DNA from: Phycisphaerae bacterium
GTDB taxonomy: Bacteria; Planctomycetota; Phycisphaerae; Sedimentisphaerales; Sedimentisphaeraceae
DNA: 64,000 nucleotides
NCBI GenBank assembly: GCA_027078365.1
Contig: JALWYQ010000043.1
Coordinates: 1-64,000 of the forward strand
Direction: 5' to 3'
This document shows, piece after piece, positions 26,542 to 35,837 of the stretch; the first letter of the stretch is position 1, and each line of letters begins with the position of its first letter. The translations under genes and the position numbers were made by a program. The notes under the pieces were generated by a model. It had not been told where the DNA came from. It saw only the letters and a program-made list of their open reading frames with translations, and did not search any database.

Positions 26542-27437
26542 CGTACACTTTTGCGTAATAGTTTAATTTGTTTAATCCTGTTCGGATGGATAAGGATAAT
26601 AGCCACGCCACCAATAAGGTTGCCAATAGTAACAGGAATTAGATTACTAAAAATTGCCCATTGCTTTAAAAGTGGTACTCCCTCTGCCAAGAGTCCAAGA
26701 GGAAGAAAAAACATATTTGCAATCGAGTGCTCAAAACCACAGGCAACAAATGTTGTAATTGGCAATACCACACAAATCACTTTCGAAATAATATCCCTTG
26801 CCATAGTAGCCATGATTAATGCCAATATAACAAGCATATTGCAAAGGATTCCCCTCAAGACACATTGACCAAATGAGAGGGAAAGCTTAGACGTAGCAAG
26901 AGTTGATGCGACCTTGCCAACTGCGTTTAGATGGCCTGCTTCTCCAAGCAAACCAGCCTTCCATATCAACATTGCCATAAGGATTCCACCGGTTAGATTT
27001 GCCGAATAAACTGTCACCCAATTTCTAAAGAGTCTTTTGACCCTAAACAAACCAGTAATGGTTCCAACGAGCATTATGATATTGCCAGTAAACATCTCGG
27101 CGCCTGCAATATGAACAAGAACAAGCCCAATTGAGAAAAAAAGCCCCCCTACCATAGGTCCCATACCATTGGCCATTGCATTTAGAAATAGCTGACCGCC
27201 AAAACTGACATAAATACCAGACAAAACACCAAGCAAGAATAGTTGCCAGATGTGAGTGTTGGCCTTTTTGAGACCAATGCTAGATATGACTTTTGAAAAT
27301 TCCTTCTCAGAAAGCTTAGGGTCGTACTTTTGGCTCTGGGAAAATTCTCTTATAAAATCTTTGGTGTTGCTACTATCTCCCCCATCCTCATACATTTGAT
27401 CCAAAGAGGTTTTATCTTTCTGCTCAGTTGTTATCAT
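26538..27437 (-). CDS. Formate/nitrite transporter (FNT) family channel, copy 1
   Basis: A 299-residue FNT channel, first of the coupled pair. It has a ~45-residue Asp/Ser/Lys-rich cytoplasmic N-terminus before YDPKLSEKEFSK, a segment shared with copy 2. Signature regions are SGIYVSFGGQLF, GAEMFTGN, GQCVLRGILCNMLV and CGFEHSIANMFFLPLG with the conserved His. The gene lies between the typA terminator and the end of the flagellar operon; no formate or nitrite enzymes are nearby. Confidence 0.92.
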   Translation of the reverse strand: MITTEQKDKTSLDQMYEDGGDSSNTKDFIREFSQSQKYDPKLSEKEFSKVISSIGLKKANTHIWQLFLLGVLSGIYVSFGGQLFLNAMANGMGPMVGGLFFSIGLVLVHIAGAEMFTGNIIMLVGTITGLFRVKRLFRNWVTVYSANLTGGILMAMLIWKAGLLGEAGHLNAVGKVASTLATSKLSLSFGQCVLRGILCNMLVILALIMATMARDIISKVICVVLPITTFVACGFEHSIANMFFLPLGLLAEGVPLLKQWAIFSNLIPVTIGNLIGGVAIILIHPNRIKQIKLLRKSVR

Positions 27438-27520
27438 GCATCCCTCCCATAGCCAAAAAACGCCCAGATACTATATCCGAACATTAGATTGCACTTGAGC
27501 ACGAAACTCTTGAGAGTCTT

Positions 27521-29560
27521 CTATTTCTTCGGCAATATTCCTGCCGCACTCATGCTTTGCTGCATCTGTTGAATTTGAGCCTCAAGACGCGCATATTTGA
27601 GTTTGAGACGATTCTCATATTTATCTAATCTATCACTCTCTCTATCTATTGAGTCTTGTATCGATTTAATCATTTTGCTCAAACTATCTTTCTTAATCGA
27701 AAGAATAGAATCGCTACCATCTGTATATCGATCAACCATATCGGAGAGAGATCCAGCTACACCCTGTTTAACAGACACGACAGTATTATATGTGCCACTA
27801 GCGAGAGAAGTCGTATCAAAATCAACCTGCAAGCCTCTCTCAGGATAGTAATTATCCGCTGCATCCATACCAGAGATAGAACCAACAATCTTTCCATCTA
27901 CAACATCTGCATCATGCCAAGTCGTATCGCCAACCTTTCTAATCTGCGCTGAAGTTATAGATGAGCCATCATAAACCACTGAAATCTCGTAATCACCAGG
28001 CTGCGTATAATCTTTAACTAAATCAAATGAGAAGATTGAACTGTTATCACCAGTTATTCGCCCCTTCCCACTTGAGCCAAGAAGTTCCATGACTGCATTA
28101 AAGTCATCATCTACAGCAGAATCAAAAACATCCTCATCAAGCTCTAATGCACCGCTACTATTAAAGCCTATTCCTATCTCAGAAGCTTTAGAAAATTTAT
28201 CACTGTCATTAAACCCAATGGCCTCTCCGAGAAAATTGTTGTGAAGATCTGAGAGCAAGTTTCTAACAGTCATATCTCCAATCAATGGAGCCGCCTGTTT
28301 AGTTGCGGGATCATATTTACTAACTTCTTTAAGATGAGAGACTGCTTTGTTGTAAGAGTCTATCATCGCCTTTACATTTTCTTTGAGCTTGCTTCTATCG
28401 CGTGATATATTTAAGGTTACAGTTTCTCCTGGATCTGTAACTTGAGTCAAGTCTAGAGTAACCCCCTCAATAACGTTATCGATAGTATTAGAGCTATTCG
28501 TAATCCAATCACCGTTAGGAAAACCGTCTATCCTAATCTGTGAGTCACTCGCCGCCTGAGCAACGGTGAAGGCGGATGGGTCTGTAAACTCACTCATGCC
28601 TGATACAGTTGAACCGCCAGTAGTTGCAACGGAGAAATCAACCGTTTCAGACGAATCATTCACATAACTAACAGAGAGTGAACTAGAGCCGTTAACTTTA
28701 TCGAGAACGTGAATTACACCATCTTCCAAGCTAACACCAGCAGCAGAACCAAATCCCCTCTGCATAGCATCAACTAACTGTCCAAGCGTAGAAAGTTCGG
28801 TGATATCAAAATCAACATTCATTGATGCACCACTGTTGTCAGTAGCGGTAATAGTCAAAGTTGTTCCAACAAGACCATCAAAATCACTGAGCTGGCTCAG
28901 CTTAGTATCTGCATCTGCGGTCACTGTTTCACCGCTTGATGCATCTGTGTATTCGTATTTTTGAGACTCCAAGGCCTGACTGTTAGAATCGTTTACCTTT
29001 ATTGTATAATCACTTCCACTATCAGTACCGCTGAGGACTAAATGCTCTCTACCGGTACCATCGTCAAAGCTGAGCAACGATGCCCTAACGCCTGGATTGT
29101 CAGAAGAGTTATTAATGAGGTTTACAAGGTCTTCTAAAGTAGTATTGGCTCCAACTGCAATCTCAACCTCTTTATTGTCGTAAGTATATATGAAATTACC
29201 CTCACTTACATAGTCGGTAGAATACATAAAACTACCACCATGCACAATCCTCTCGCTTGTCGCAAGCTTACCTATTTCAATAGAATAAGACCCCTCTTGA
29301 GCAGAGTCTGAGATTGTAACACCAAGGGCGTCTTCATTGCTAACACTAGATTTGAAACTCTCAATATCTTTGGTCGCCAGTGAATCCACTGCATTATTGA
29401 GATCTGAAAGGTTGCTCTCTATCTTATCCCAAATCTTAGAGATATTCTCTTTATCTGTCTTTTTTGTCTCAAGATTATCTTTACGGCGACCTTCAATTGC
29501 AACAAGTTGTTGAACAATCTTGCCAGTATCAAGTCCTGTCGCTAATCCAGATAATTCCAT
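27521..29560 (-). CDS. fliD: Flagellar filament cap protein FliD (HAP2)
   Basis: A 679-residue cap protein that sits at the filament tip and folds exported flagellin. The FliD_N region starts the protein (LSGLATGLDTGKIVQQLVAIEGRRKDNLE) with the usual coiled coil. The centre is Asp/Ser/Thr-rich variable domain material. FliD_C shows FNSSGALELDEDVFDSAV near residue 455 and a C-terminal coiled coil (SIDRESDRLDKYENRLKLKYARLEAQIQQMQ). It is longer than enteric FliD (~470) because of the central insert. It is the last gene of the flagellar operon, 106 bases after the chaperone-like gene. No terminator hairpin is visible behind it. Confidence 0.93.
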   Translation of the reverse strand: MELSGLATGLDTGKIVQQLVAIEGRRKDNLETKKTDKENISKIWDKIESNLSDLNNAVDSLATKDIESFKSSVSNEDALGVTISDSAQEGSYSIEIGKLATSERIVHGGSFMYSTDYVSEGNFIYTYDNKEVEIAVGANTTLEDLVNLINNSSDNPGVRASLLSFDDGTGREHLVLSGTDSGSDYTIKVNDSNSQALESQKYEYTDASSGETVTADADTKLSQLSDFDGLVGTTLTITATDNSGASMNVDFDITELSTLGQLVDAMQRGFGSAAGVSLEDGVIHVLDKVNGSSSLSVSYVNDSSETVDFSVATTGGSTVSGMSEFTDPSAFTVAQAASDSQIRIDGFPNGDWITNSSNTIDNVIEGVTLDLTQVTDPGETVTLNISRDRSKLKENVKAMIDSYNKAVSHLKEVSKYDPATKQAAPLIGDMTVRNLLSDLHNNFLGEAIGFNDSDKFSKASEIGIGFNSSGALELDEDVFDSAVDDDFNAVMELLGSSGKGRITGDNSSIFSFDLVKDYTQPGDYEISVVYDGSSITSAQIRKVGDTTWHDADVVDGKIVGSISGMDAADNYYPERGLQVDFDTTSLASGTYNTVVSVKQGVAGSLSDMVDRYTDGSDSILSIKKDSLSKMIKSIQDSIDRESDRLDKYENRLKLKYARLEAQIQQMQQSMSAAGILPKK

Positions 29561-29666
29561 TATAAATCCCTCTCGGTTATAAACCCGAAATTTAGTCTTT
29601 CACTATATCGTTATTGCCTATATCGACCAGAAACGTGGCCTTATTAACAATATTAACACAAGGCAT

Positions 29667-30002
29667 CTATCTTTTGGCTTGAGTACCGTTTTTATAAGCA
29701 GATACCACCATGCGACCAACAGAGAGTTTTTCTATCTGCTGCGATAATAAATCTTTCTGGCATGCCAATATCATAGACAGCCTCTCGAAGAGCTTTTCTA
29801 TATCTTTTTTCTCTTGCTCAAACTTACGGTCCTCAAAAATACGCCTAGAAGATACTGTTAAGCTCAATTCAGCAATATATTCACCACAGCTTTGACTCTG
29901 GTCAATATCATCATTTTGTAAATAAGAAATCTGCGCAGCAAGAGCGTTGCGCAGCTCTGAGATAAGTTCATTGTCATTCAAATCTTGTATATTGTTATCC
30001 AT
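29667..30002 (-). CDS. Small helical protein, probable FliT/FlgN-like flagellar chaperone
   Basis: A 111-residue, mostly alpha-helical, charged protein. Its C-terminal half (DIEKLFERLSMILACQKDLLSQQIEKL...) has the heptad pattern seen in FlgN/FliT export chaperones, followed by SAYKNG. Its start overlaps the TPR gene stop (TAATG), and it directly precedes fliD, whose chaperone is usually encoded next to it. No direct family motif is decisive; FliS is less likely because the FliS N-terminal signature is missing. Confidence 0.55.
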   Translation of the reverse strand: MDNNIQDLNDNELISELRNALAAQISYLQNDDIDQSQSCGEYIAELSLTVSSRRIFEDRKFEQEKKDIEKLFERLSMILACQKDLLSQQIEKLSVGRMVVSAYKNGTQAKR

Positions 30003-30622
30003 TAGGCAACTTTTATCTCATCTTGGGCTATCATATTATCTACTTCTTCTAGCAACTCTAGAGCATCTTTATGATTTGCGTCTAACGAAATCAACTCCAC
30101 AAGAATATCCTTTGCAAGATCAAGTTTATTCTCTTTGATATAAAGGTTAGAGAGACAAAACAGAACCGATAAATCGTCTGGATGTTTCATCAAGTACTGT
30201 TCTAGATAGTAAATCATTTTAGAGAAACTACCCATCTGCGCAGACACTTGAAACAACCCAAGCAATGCCGCCATGTTATCACAGTCTAGTTCAAGAGATT
30301 TTAGATAACAGGTGAATGAATTCTCAAATTCTCCAAGCTTTTGATACAGAGACGCCAAAGATGCATGCGCTTTGCTATTGTCTTGGCCAAGCTTAACAGA
30401 CAAAACAAGCGCTGCCATCGCACTCTCGTCATCACCCTGCGCCATTGCAATTAAACCAGTTCCTATATAGGGCTCTGGATTGTCTGGGTCTATCTTAGAA
30501 GCTCTATCAAAAAACTCTCTTGCATTTTCAAACTCGTCTAATGCGAGGTAATAATTCGCTAAATCAAGGTAATCTGCAATATTAACCACGCCATCTTCTA
30601 GTTGTGCTTTATCCATATGCAT
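30002..30622 (-). CDS. TPR protein inside the flagellar operon
   Basis: A 206-residue cytoplasmic TPR protein from ATG 30622, chosen because AGGA lies 5 bases upstream and because it starts just after the flgL stop at 30630; a longer frame would run into flgL. TPR units: YLDLANYYLALDEFENAREFFDRASKIDPDNPE, AHASLASLYQKLGEFENSFTCYLKSLELD, LSVLFCLSNLYIKENKLDLAKDILVELISLD. It is placed between flgL and a chaperone-like gene, suggesting a role in export or assembly of late flagellar proteins, but it is not a standard flagellar gene. Confidence 0.8.
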   Translation of the reverse strand: MHMDKAQLEDGVVNIADYLDLANYYLALDEFENAREFFDRASKIDPDNPEPYIGTGLIAMAQGDDESAMAALVLSVKLGQDNSKAHASLASLYQKLGEFENSFTCYLKSLELDCDNMAALLGLFQVSAQMGSFSKMIYYLEQYLMKHPDDLSVLFCLSNLYIKENKLDLAKDILVELISLDANHKDALELLEEVDNMIAQDEIKVA

Positions 30623-30629
30623 AGCAATC

Positions 30630-31826
30630 CTATATATAATCCAGTATTGATAGACTAAACACTTTAGCCGCAACACTCATTGACATCTGATATAAAGTTG
30701 TTCTCTCAGCTATATCTACTGAGATTTGCGCAATATCTGCATCTTGTAATCTACTCCTCTCACCCTCTACACTCACCTGAACATCTTCAATACTGTCCTT
30801 AAGATTGCTAAGGGCCTCAAGACGACCTCCTATCGAAGTAAATGCGCGAGTCAGGCCATGGTCAACCTCGTCAAGATTTGCCGATGCCTGTTTAAGTAGC
30901 GCCCTGTAATCATCATCGCTTATTGGTTTCGTGCCACGCAAAAGATCCCTTGTCGCTATCAAGGCATTGAAAACATCATAAGTCCCCTTTACGGTTATTG
31001 CTTCAAGACCCGCAGAACTTATCCCAGTAGTATCGACATAAAGGACTTCGCCTGTTTTGGAGTCTGTTACCATCGTATTTGGCCCTGCTGGTGGAACATG
31101 CACGCTACTTAAACCATCATCGATGGAGAGATCCCAACCACCACCGGAGGATGTAACCTCTAACCATTTTGAGCCTCTAATCGTTGAAGTACCCGTACCC
31201 GGAACAGCACCTGTTGTGCCAAGAAAACTTGGCGTTTCTCTAGAGTCAAATTTAAAGATATCGTCTCCTACCAAACAAGACGGCATCTCAACACCTGCTG
31301 CCACCTTTACCTTCCTCTCGTCATGACTACCAACATATTTAACTGAAGTAACATCTCCATGAATATCACGTTCGACAACATAAGGAGGCTTGCTACTCGC
31401 TGCACCACCAAAGAGATATTGACCAGCCTTCGAAGAATTAGCTAACGAGAGATACTGCTCTATCATATCGTTAAATTCATCACCAACAGCTTGACGCGTT
31501 GAAGCAGCAGTAGTACCAGCCTGAAGACCTGAGAGTACACTAGTAATCCTAGCGCGAAGACCGCCCATTTGGGATGTCATATTCTGTATAACAGATGAAG
31601 ACATCTCTAACCTTGAAGTAATTTCACCAATACTAGAGAGCTCTGTATCCATACTGCGCAACTCAGATTTAATATTTAAAATCCTGTTCGCAGAAGAAGG
31701 CGCATCACTTGGTCGATTAACTTTCAAACCCGTCGATGCCTGCTCCTGAAGCTCCTTCAAACGATTTGAATGGTTCGAGAGAGCCCATATCGTATTGTTA
31801 TACACAGAATTTATACTACTACTCAT
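30630..31826 (-). CDS. flgL: Flagellar hook-filament junction protein FlgL (HAP3)
   Basis: A 398-residue junction protein between FlgK and the filament. The flagellin-like N-terminal helix (NHSNRLKELQEQASTGLKVNRPSDAPSSANRIL) and C-terminal flagellin domain (SRLQDADIAQISVDIAERTTLYQMSMSVAAKVFSLSILDYI) are clear, with a central variable domain. Flagellin itself has an Asn at the end of the C-terminus and is usually longer; the position after flgK supports FlgL. Start is 17 bases downstream of the flgK stop. Confidence 0.94.
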   Translation of the reverse strand: MSSSINSVYNNTIWALSNHSNRLKELQEQASTGLKVNRPSDAPSSANRILNIKSELRSMDTELSSIGEITSRLEMSSSVIQNMTSQMGGLRARITSVLSGLQAGTTAASTRQAVGDEFNDMIEQYLSLANSSKAGQYLFGGAASSKPPYVVERDIHGDVTSVKYVGSHDERKVKVAAGVEMPSCLVGDDIFKFDSRETPSFLGTTGAVPGTGTSTIRGSKWLEVTSSGGGWDLSIDDGLSSVHVPPAGPNTMVTDSKTGEVLYVDTTGISSAGLEAITVKGTYDVFNALIATRDLLRGTKPISDDDYRALLKQASANLDEVDHGLTRAFTSIGGRLEALSNLKDSIEDVQVSVEGERSRLQDADIAQISVDIAERTTLYQMSMSVAAKVFSLSILDYI

Positions 31827-31843
31827 TTCCTATCCGTTCATTA

Positions 31844-33808
31844 TCATATGATATTCATCAGTGTGTCTAATGTTTTATCTACACTTGATAGAAACTTACT
31901 CATCGCTTGAAACATTCTCTCAAACACCATAAGCTGCGTCGCTTCGGTATTTATATCAACGCCGCTCACATCACTCTGCTGTTGCATTAGGTGCTTCATT
32001 ATGTTGTTAGTATTGTCTAGCTTAGTCTTTGCAGTAGCTACTTCCTGACCAATATTGGCAGTTAGATTCTGATAGAATTGTTCTGGAGTCAAATCTTCCG
32101 TAGACGAAAATGTCGTATCTCCGACATTGGCCATTGCAAGAATTATCGAACCGTTCTCGTCGTAACCACCACCAGTAACAGCTAAGCGTCCTGGGTCATC
32201 TACGATTTCTTCAACAACACTCATCGTTGCTGCTGTGTTACCAGCAAAAAGACAGTTAACTCCAGTAGCTGCGAGAAGTCCAGATGTATCAGAGCTCGCT
32301 AAAGTTTCGAAAGTAAATGTCGTTGAGTCATTAAGATCTCCAGGACTAAACGACAAAGATATACCGTTATCAATATAAAGTTCATCACCTGCTTCATAGC
32401 CTACGCCAAGATCAAAATTCGCCACAACCTGACCGCTACCATTGGTCACAGTAACATGGGGACCTCCCGGAAGACCAATATTGCCGGTACCACTTATAGT
32501 ACAGGTGTAAGTTTGGTTTTCCTTACCAGTATAAACACCACTAAGTTTTGGTATAGACGAACCAATAGGAACACCACCTGGAGTTACTGCTGGCGGGATA
32601 CCTCCTTGGAAATCAAACGAATAGCCTGAATCCGCCTGAATTACAAGCTGTGCACCGACAACTCCACAACCGCTAAAACCAGCGATAGCATTGAATTTAT
32701 TAGCTATATCTGTAAGTGTGTCACTTGTGGCATCTACATCAATCTCATGTCTAACAACATCGCCACTTGAATCTATTACTCTCACATATATCTTACCATC
32801 CACAACTGGCGGATCCATTTCACTTAAATCTTGAGTTGTCATAACCCAACCAGAGAGGCTCTTAAATGAACCGCTAGAGCCCACACCCTGAATATGGAGT
32901 TTATTAGTTTCGCGTGCTATTGTATTTGCCAAAGTATTTAGAGTGTTAAGGTAGTCAGGAACTAGATCGTTACGCAGTTCAAACAGAGCTCCAAGTTTTC
33001 CTCCACTAAGAGAAGTTGCATAACTATCTGAATCCCTAGCAGACATACCTAACTCAAGTTTATCGTTGTTATTAAACAAACCAACCTTCACGGGCATTGT
33101 CATAGTGCCAACGACGAGAGGAATCTGGCCTGCAATAACATTGTACATGCCACTATCTTCCCTAACCCTAACATCAGTCAACTCTGCTAACTTATTAACG
33201 AGAGCATCCCTATCATCTCTCATATTCGATGCAGTACCTCCGCGCATCTCCTGTATTGAGATATCTTCATTCAGGCGGGCAATTTGATCACCAATATCAT
33301 TAATCTGTTGACCAATATTCTTTGCCTCTAAATCTAAATCGTCATTAACGCCACCGAGAAAAGAACCCATACGTCTAAACTCATAAGTCAACCCTTCTGC
33401 TGCGCGGATAACTTTATTTTGCAACACAGCATTGCTTGGGTCTGTAGCCATCTCATGCATAGACTCAAAATAGGCATCCATAGCGGAGCTGAGTCCCTTA
33501 GAGACAATCTCACCAAAAGAGTTTTCTATTATCGTAAGAGTATCGAGTTTGCGATCGGTCATTGATAGCGATGCATTCTGAACGGTTATCTCCTTCTCAA
33601 GCATATGAGAATACATTCTCTTAACATCATTGACGTAAGAGCCCTGACCTATGAGGGTGTCCCCATAGTAAGTCTCTATTGCTGGTGAAATATTCACTTT
33701 TTGTCTATGATAGCTCTCAGTTCCAGCATTAGCCATATTGTTACCAATAACGTCTATGGCCTTCTGCGAGGTAATCATACCTGAGATACCTATGTCATAA
33801 CCGCTCAT
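31844..33808 (-). CDS. flgK: Flagellar hook-associated protein FlgK (HAP1)
   Basis: A 654-residue protein at the hook end. The N-terminus has the rod/hook signature (DIGISGMITSQKAIDVIGNNMANAGTESYHRQKV) and a FlgK-type coiled coil (DIGDQIARLNEDISIQEMRGG, NKLAELTDVRV). The C-terminus ends in the typical LMVFERMFQAMSKFLSSVDKTLDTLMNII. The central domain is larger than in E. coli (547). It is preceded by the flgN-like chaperone gene, as in many operons. Confidence 0.95.
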   Translation of the reverse strand: MSGYDIGISGMITSQKAIDVIGNNMANAGTESYHRQKVNISPAIETYYGDTLIGQGSYVNDVKRMYSHMLEKEITVQNASLSMTDRKLDTLTIIENSFGEIVSKGLSSAMDAYFESMHEMATDPSNAVLQNKVIRAAEGLTYEFRRMGSFLGGVNDDLDLEAKNIGQQINDIGDQIARLNEDISIQEMRGGTASNMRDDRDALVNKLAELTDVRVREDSGMYNVIAGQIPLVVGTMTMPVKVGLFNNNDKLELGMSARDSDSYATSLSGGKLGALFELRNDLVPDYLNTLNTLANTIARETNKLHIQGVGSSGSFKSLSGWVMTTQDLSEMDPPVVDGKIYVRVIDSSGDVVRHEIDVDATSDTLTDIANKFNAIAGFSGCGVVGAQLVIQADSGYSFDFQGGIPPAVTPGGVPIGSSIPKLSGVYTGKENQTYTCTISGTGNIGLPGGPHVTVTNGSGQVVANFDLGVGYEAGDELYIDNGISLSFSPGDLNDSTTFTFETLASSDTSGLLAATGVNCLFAGNTAATMSVVEEIVDDPGRLAVTGGGYDENGSIILAMANVGDTTFSSTEDLTPEQFYQNLTANIGQEVATAKTKLDNTNNIMKHLMQQQSDVSGVDINTEATQLMVFERMFQAMSKFLSSVDKTLDTLMNII

Positions 33809-33860
33809 ACAAACCCTTTAACACAAAACAAACAGACAAAAAAACAGTTTAACTACATAA

Positions 33861-34376
33861 CTAAAATCTTAGATTAACTAACGACGACGATGTAGTAACA
33901 TTCCTCCAATGCCCATGTCCATTGCTATTGTAGGTAAATTCCTTCTTGTCTCCGAGTATTCCTGCAAGCATCTTATTGTTCAAGCGAGTGCATTCTTGAA
34001 GGAACATAACTGTTACCATATGCTCCTTCTTGATATCTTCAACAAGAGACCTCAGAACGTTCTGCTTCTGTGTCACCCTTTGAGCCTGTTCAGGTGAGAC
34101 ATAATCTTTTAATTTAGTCATAGTCATATCATCAAGCTCACACTTTATACACTTTGCAAGCTCTCTTCTTATAACTTCCCTTTGGTTCTCAACATTAGAA
34201 TATGCACTCAATGCATTCTCTACTATTGCAAGAATCTTCTTGAGTTGCTCCTCATCACGTTTAATCACTGAAGCTTTTAAACTATCAAGAGCGCTCTTAG
34301 TCATCTCAAGATGAGTAATATCAGAATCAATAACTTCAAGAAATTTATCTGTTAATATCGCTATTACATCTTTCAT
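33861..34376 (-). CDS. flgN: FlgN-family export chaperone
   Basis: A 171-residue helical protein with the FlgN pattern: heptads over residues 5-60 (LTDKFLEVIDSDITHLEMTKSALDSLKASVI) and a C-terminal segment (LQECTRLNNKMLAGILGD) matching the N-x-LL region that binds FlgK and FlgL. It is directly upstream of flgK, whose product it should keep unfolded for export. One base separates it from flgJ. Confidence 0.82.
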   Translation of the reverse strand: MKDVIAILTDKFLEVIDSDITHLEMTKSALDSLKASVIKRDEEQLKKILAIVENALSAYSNVENQREVIRRELAKCIKCELDDMTMTKLKDYVSPEQAQRVTQKQNVLRSLVEDIKKEHMVTVMFLQECTRLNNKMLAGILGDKKEFTYNSNGHGHWRNVTTSSSLVNLRF

Positions 34377-34377
34377 C

Positions 34378-34701
34378 TTATACTTTCCGATCTATAATCG
34401 AATCACTATTTTCATCTCTACTCATTGAATTGTAGATTTCATCTGCTAGGCCAACACCACCTTCTTTTGCCACAGCCTGAGACAAGAACATAGTAAAAAG
34501 CCCTTTAACTTGCCCTGAAGCAACATCACTACCAAACCCAGAATCTAACACTGTATCCTGCATCGAATCTAAGAGTTTATTAAGAAACAACGCCTCAAAT
34601 TGCTGCGCAAACTCATGCTTTGCCTTATCCTCTAGATTCTTTTTTTTAGTCTCATCTGGGACCGGTATCAAATCTGAAATATTGTCAATAGCAGTGTTCA
34701 T
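34378..34701 (-). CDS. flgJ: Rod-binding protein FlgJ, single-domain form
   Basis: A 107-residue protein containing only the rod-binding domain (FAQQFEALFLNKLLDSMQDTV ... FTMFLSQAVAKEGGVGLADEIYNSM). The muramidase domain of enterobacterial FlgJ is absent, as in many other phyla; a separate peptidoglycan hydrolase would then open the wall. It lies 13 bases downstream of flgI. Confidence 0.88.
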   Translation of the reverse strand: MNTAIDNISDLIPVPDETKKKNLEDKAKHEFAQQFEALFLNKLLDSMQDTVLDSGFGSDVASGQVKGLFTMFLSQAVAKEGGVGLADEIYNSMSRDENSDSIIDRKV

Positions 34702-34714
34702 ATCACCTTCTAAA

Positions 34715-35824
34715 TTACATTATCTCAAGCCGTGCTTGTAGGGCTCCAGCTTCTTTTAAAGCATTAAATATCGCTATTAAATCTCTCGGAGTAGCACCTA
34801 TAGAATTAAGAGCATTCGCCAACTGAGCAACAGTAACAACGGCATCAACTGGTATCAAATGCGCATTCTCCTCTTCTACGTTTATACTAGTATCATTTAC
34901 GACTTTAGTCTCTCCAGCATCACTAAAGTTCGCAGTTGGCTGTGAGACATTTTGAGTTTCTTTCACCCTAACAACAAGACTGCCCTGAGCAATTGCTACT
35001 CGCGATATTCCAACATTCTCTCCAACGACAATAGTGCCTGTTCTTTCATTGATTATCACCACCGCTGGCGTATCAACATCTACATCTATCTTTGTGATTT
35101 GGTCAATAAACCCTACAACCTGATCATTTCTAATCTGCTCAGGAATTCGAATCTTAATCGCACCAGCATCTAATACATTTACATTTCCTGGATAGAGATT
35201 GTTTATCGCTTCGTAGATTCTCTGAGCGGTTGAAAAGTCATTATTTCTTAAATTGAGAGTAACATATCTCTGATTGCCGTAAACCTGTATAAAATCAGCT
35301 AATTCTGACCGCTCAACATACGCTCCGTCTGGAATTCTACCGACAGTTTGATGGTTTTTGCTAACATTTGCAGCCTTACCAGTAACACTCCAACCTCCAA
35401 TGGATACTGACCCAGAAGCAACCGCATAGACTTCTCCATCGAGACCTTTAAGCTCTGTAGCAAGCAAGAGCCCACCCTGCAAACTCTTTGCATCGCCAAT
35501 TGTTGAAACGGAAACATCAAGCTTGGCTCCAGTTCTATCAAACGGACCAAGTGATGCAGTAACTGCAACAACTGCTACAGAGTCGCTTGAGAAATCTTCA
35601 GGTGAAAAATTCAATTCATCATGCTTGAGAAGATTCGAAAGCATTTTCTTTGCACTCTCAACACTATCACCATCTCCAGGAGTAAGCCCAACAACAAGCC
35701 CAAAGCCACTTAATGGGTTAGAACGCACACCTTGGACGCTAACAATATCCTTTATTCTTGTAGCCATAGCAGCTGCTGTCATTAAACAGCAGAGAATAAG
35801 AACAGATATAAAGCGATTAAACAT
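34715..35824 (-). CDS. flgI: Flagellar P-ring protein FlgI
   Basis: A 369-residue protein from ATG 35824, chosen because GGAG lies 5 bases upstream and the start gives a clean signal peptide (FNRFISVLILCCLMTAAAMA). Family signatures are VQGVRSNPLSGFGLVVGLTPGDGDS, LDVSVSTIGDAKSLQGGLLLATELKGLDGEVYAVA, VIINERTGTIVVGENV and VDAVVTVAQLANALNSIGATPRDLIAIFNALKEAGALQA. It forms the peptidoglycan-level bushing round the rod; length is normal. Confidence 0.96.
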   Translation of the reverse strand: MFNRFISVLILCCLMTAAAMATRIKDIVSVQGVRSNPLSGFGLVVGLTPGDGDSVESAKKMLSNLLKHDELNFSPEDFSSDSVAVVAVTASLGPFDRTGAKLDVSVSTIGDAKSLQGGLLLATELKGLDGEVYAVASGSVSIGGWSVTGKAANVSKNHQTVGRIPDGAYVERSELADFIQVYGNQRYVTLNLRNNDFSTAQRIYEAINNLYPGNVNVLDAGAIKIRIPEQIRNDQVVGFIDQITKIDVDVDTPAVVIINERTGTIVVGENVGISRVAIAQGSLVVRVKETQNVSQPTANFSDAGETKVVNDTSINVEEENAHLIPVDAVVTVAQLANALNSIGATPRDLIAIFNALKEAGALQARLEIM

Positions 35825-35837
35825 TTTTTCTCCAAAA

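Noticed and set aside
30630-31826. FlgL as flagellin FliC
   Set aside because: Both share terminal domains, but the position after flgK and the divergent C-terminus favour FlgL; no other FlgL candidate is present in the operon.
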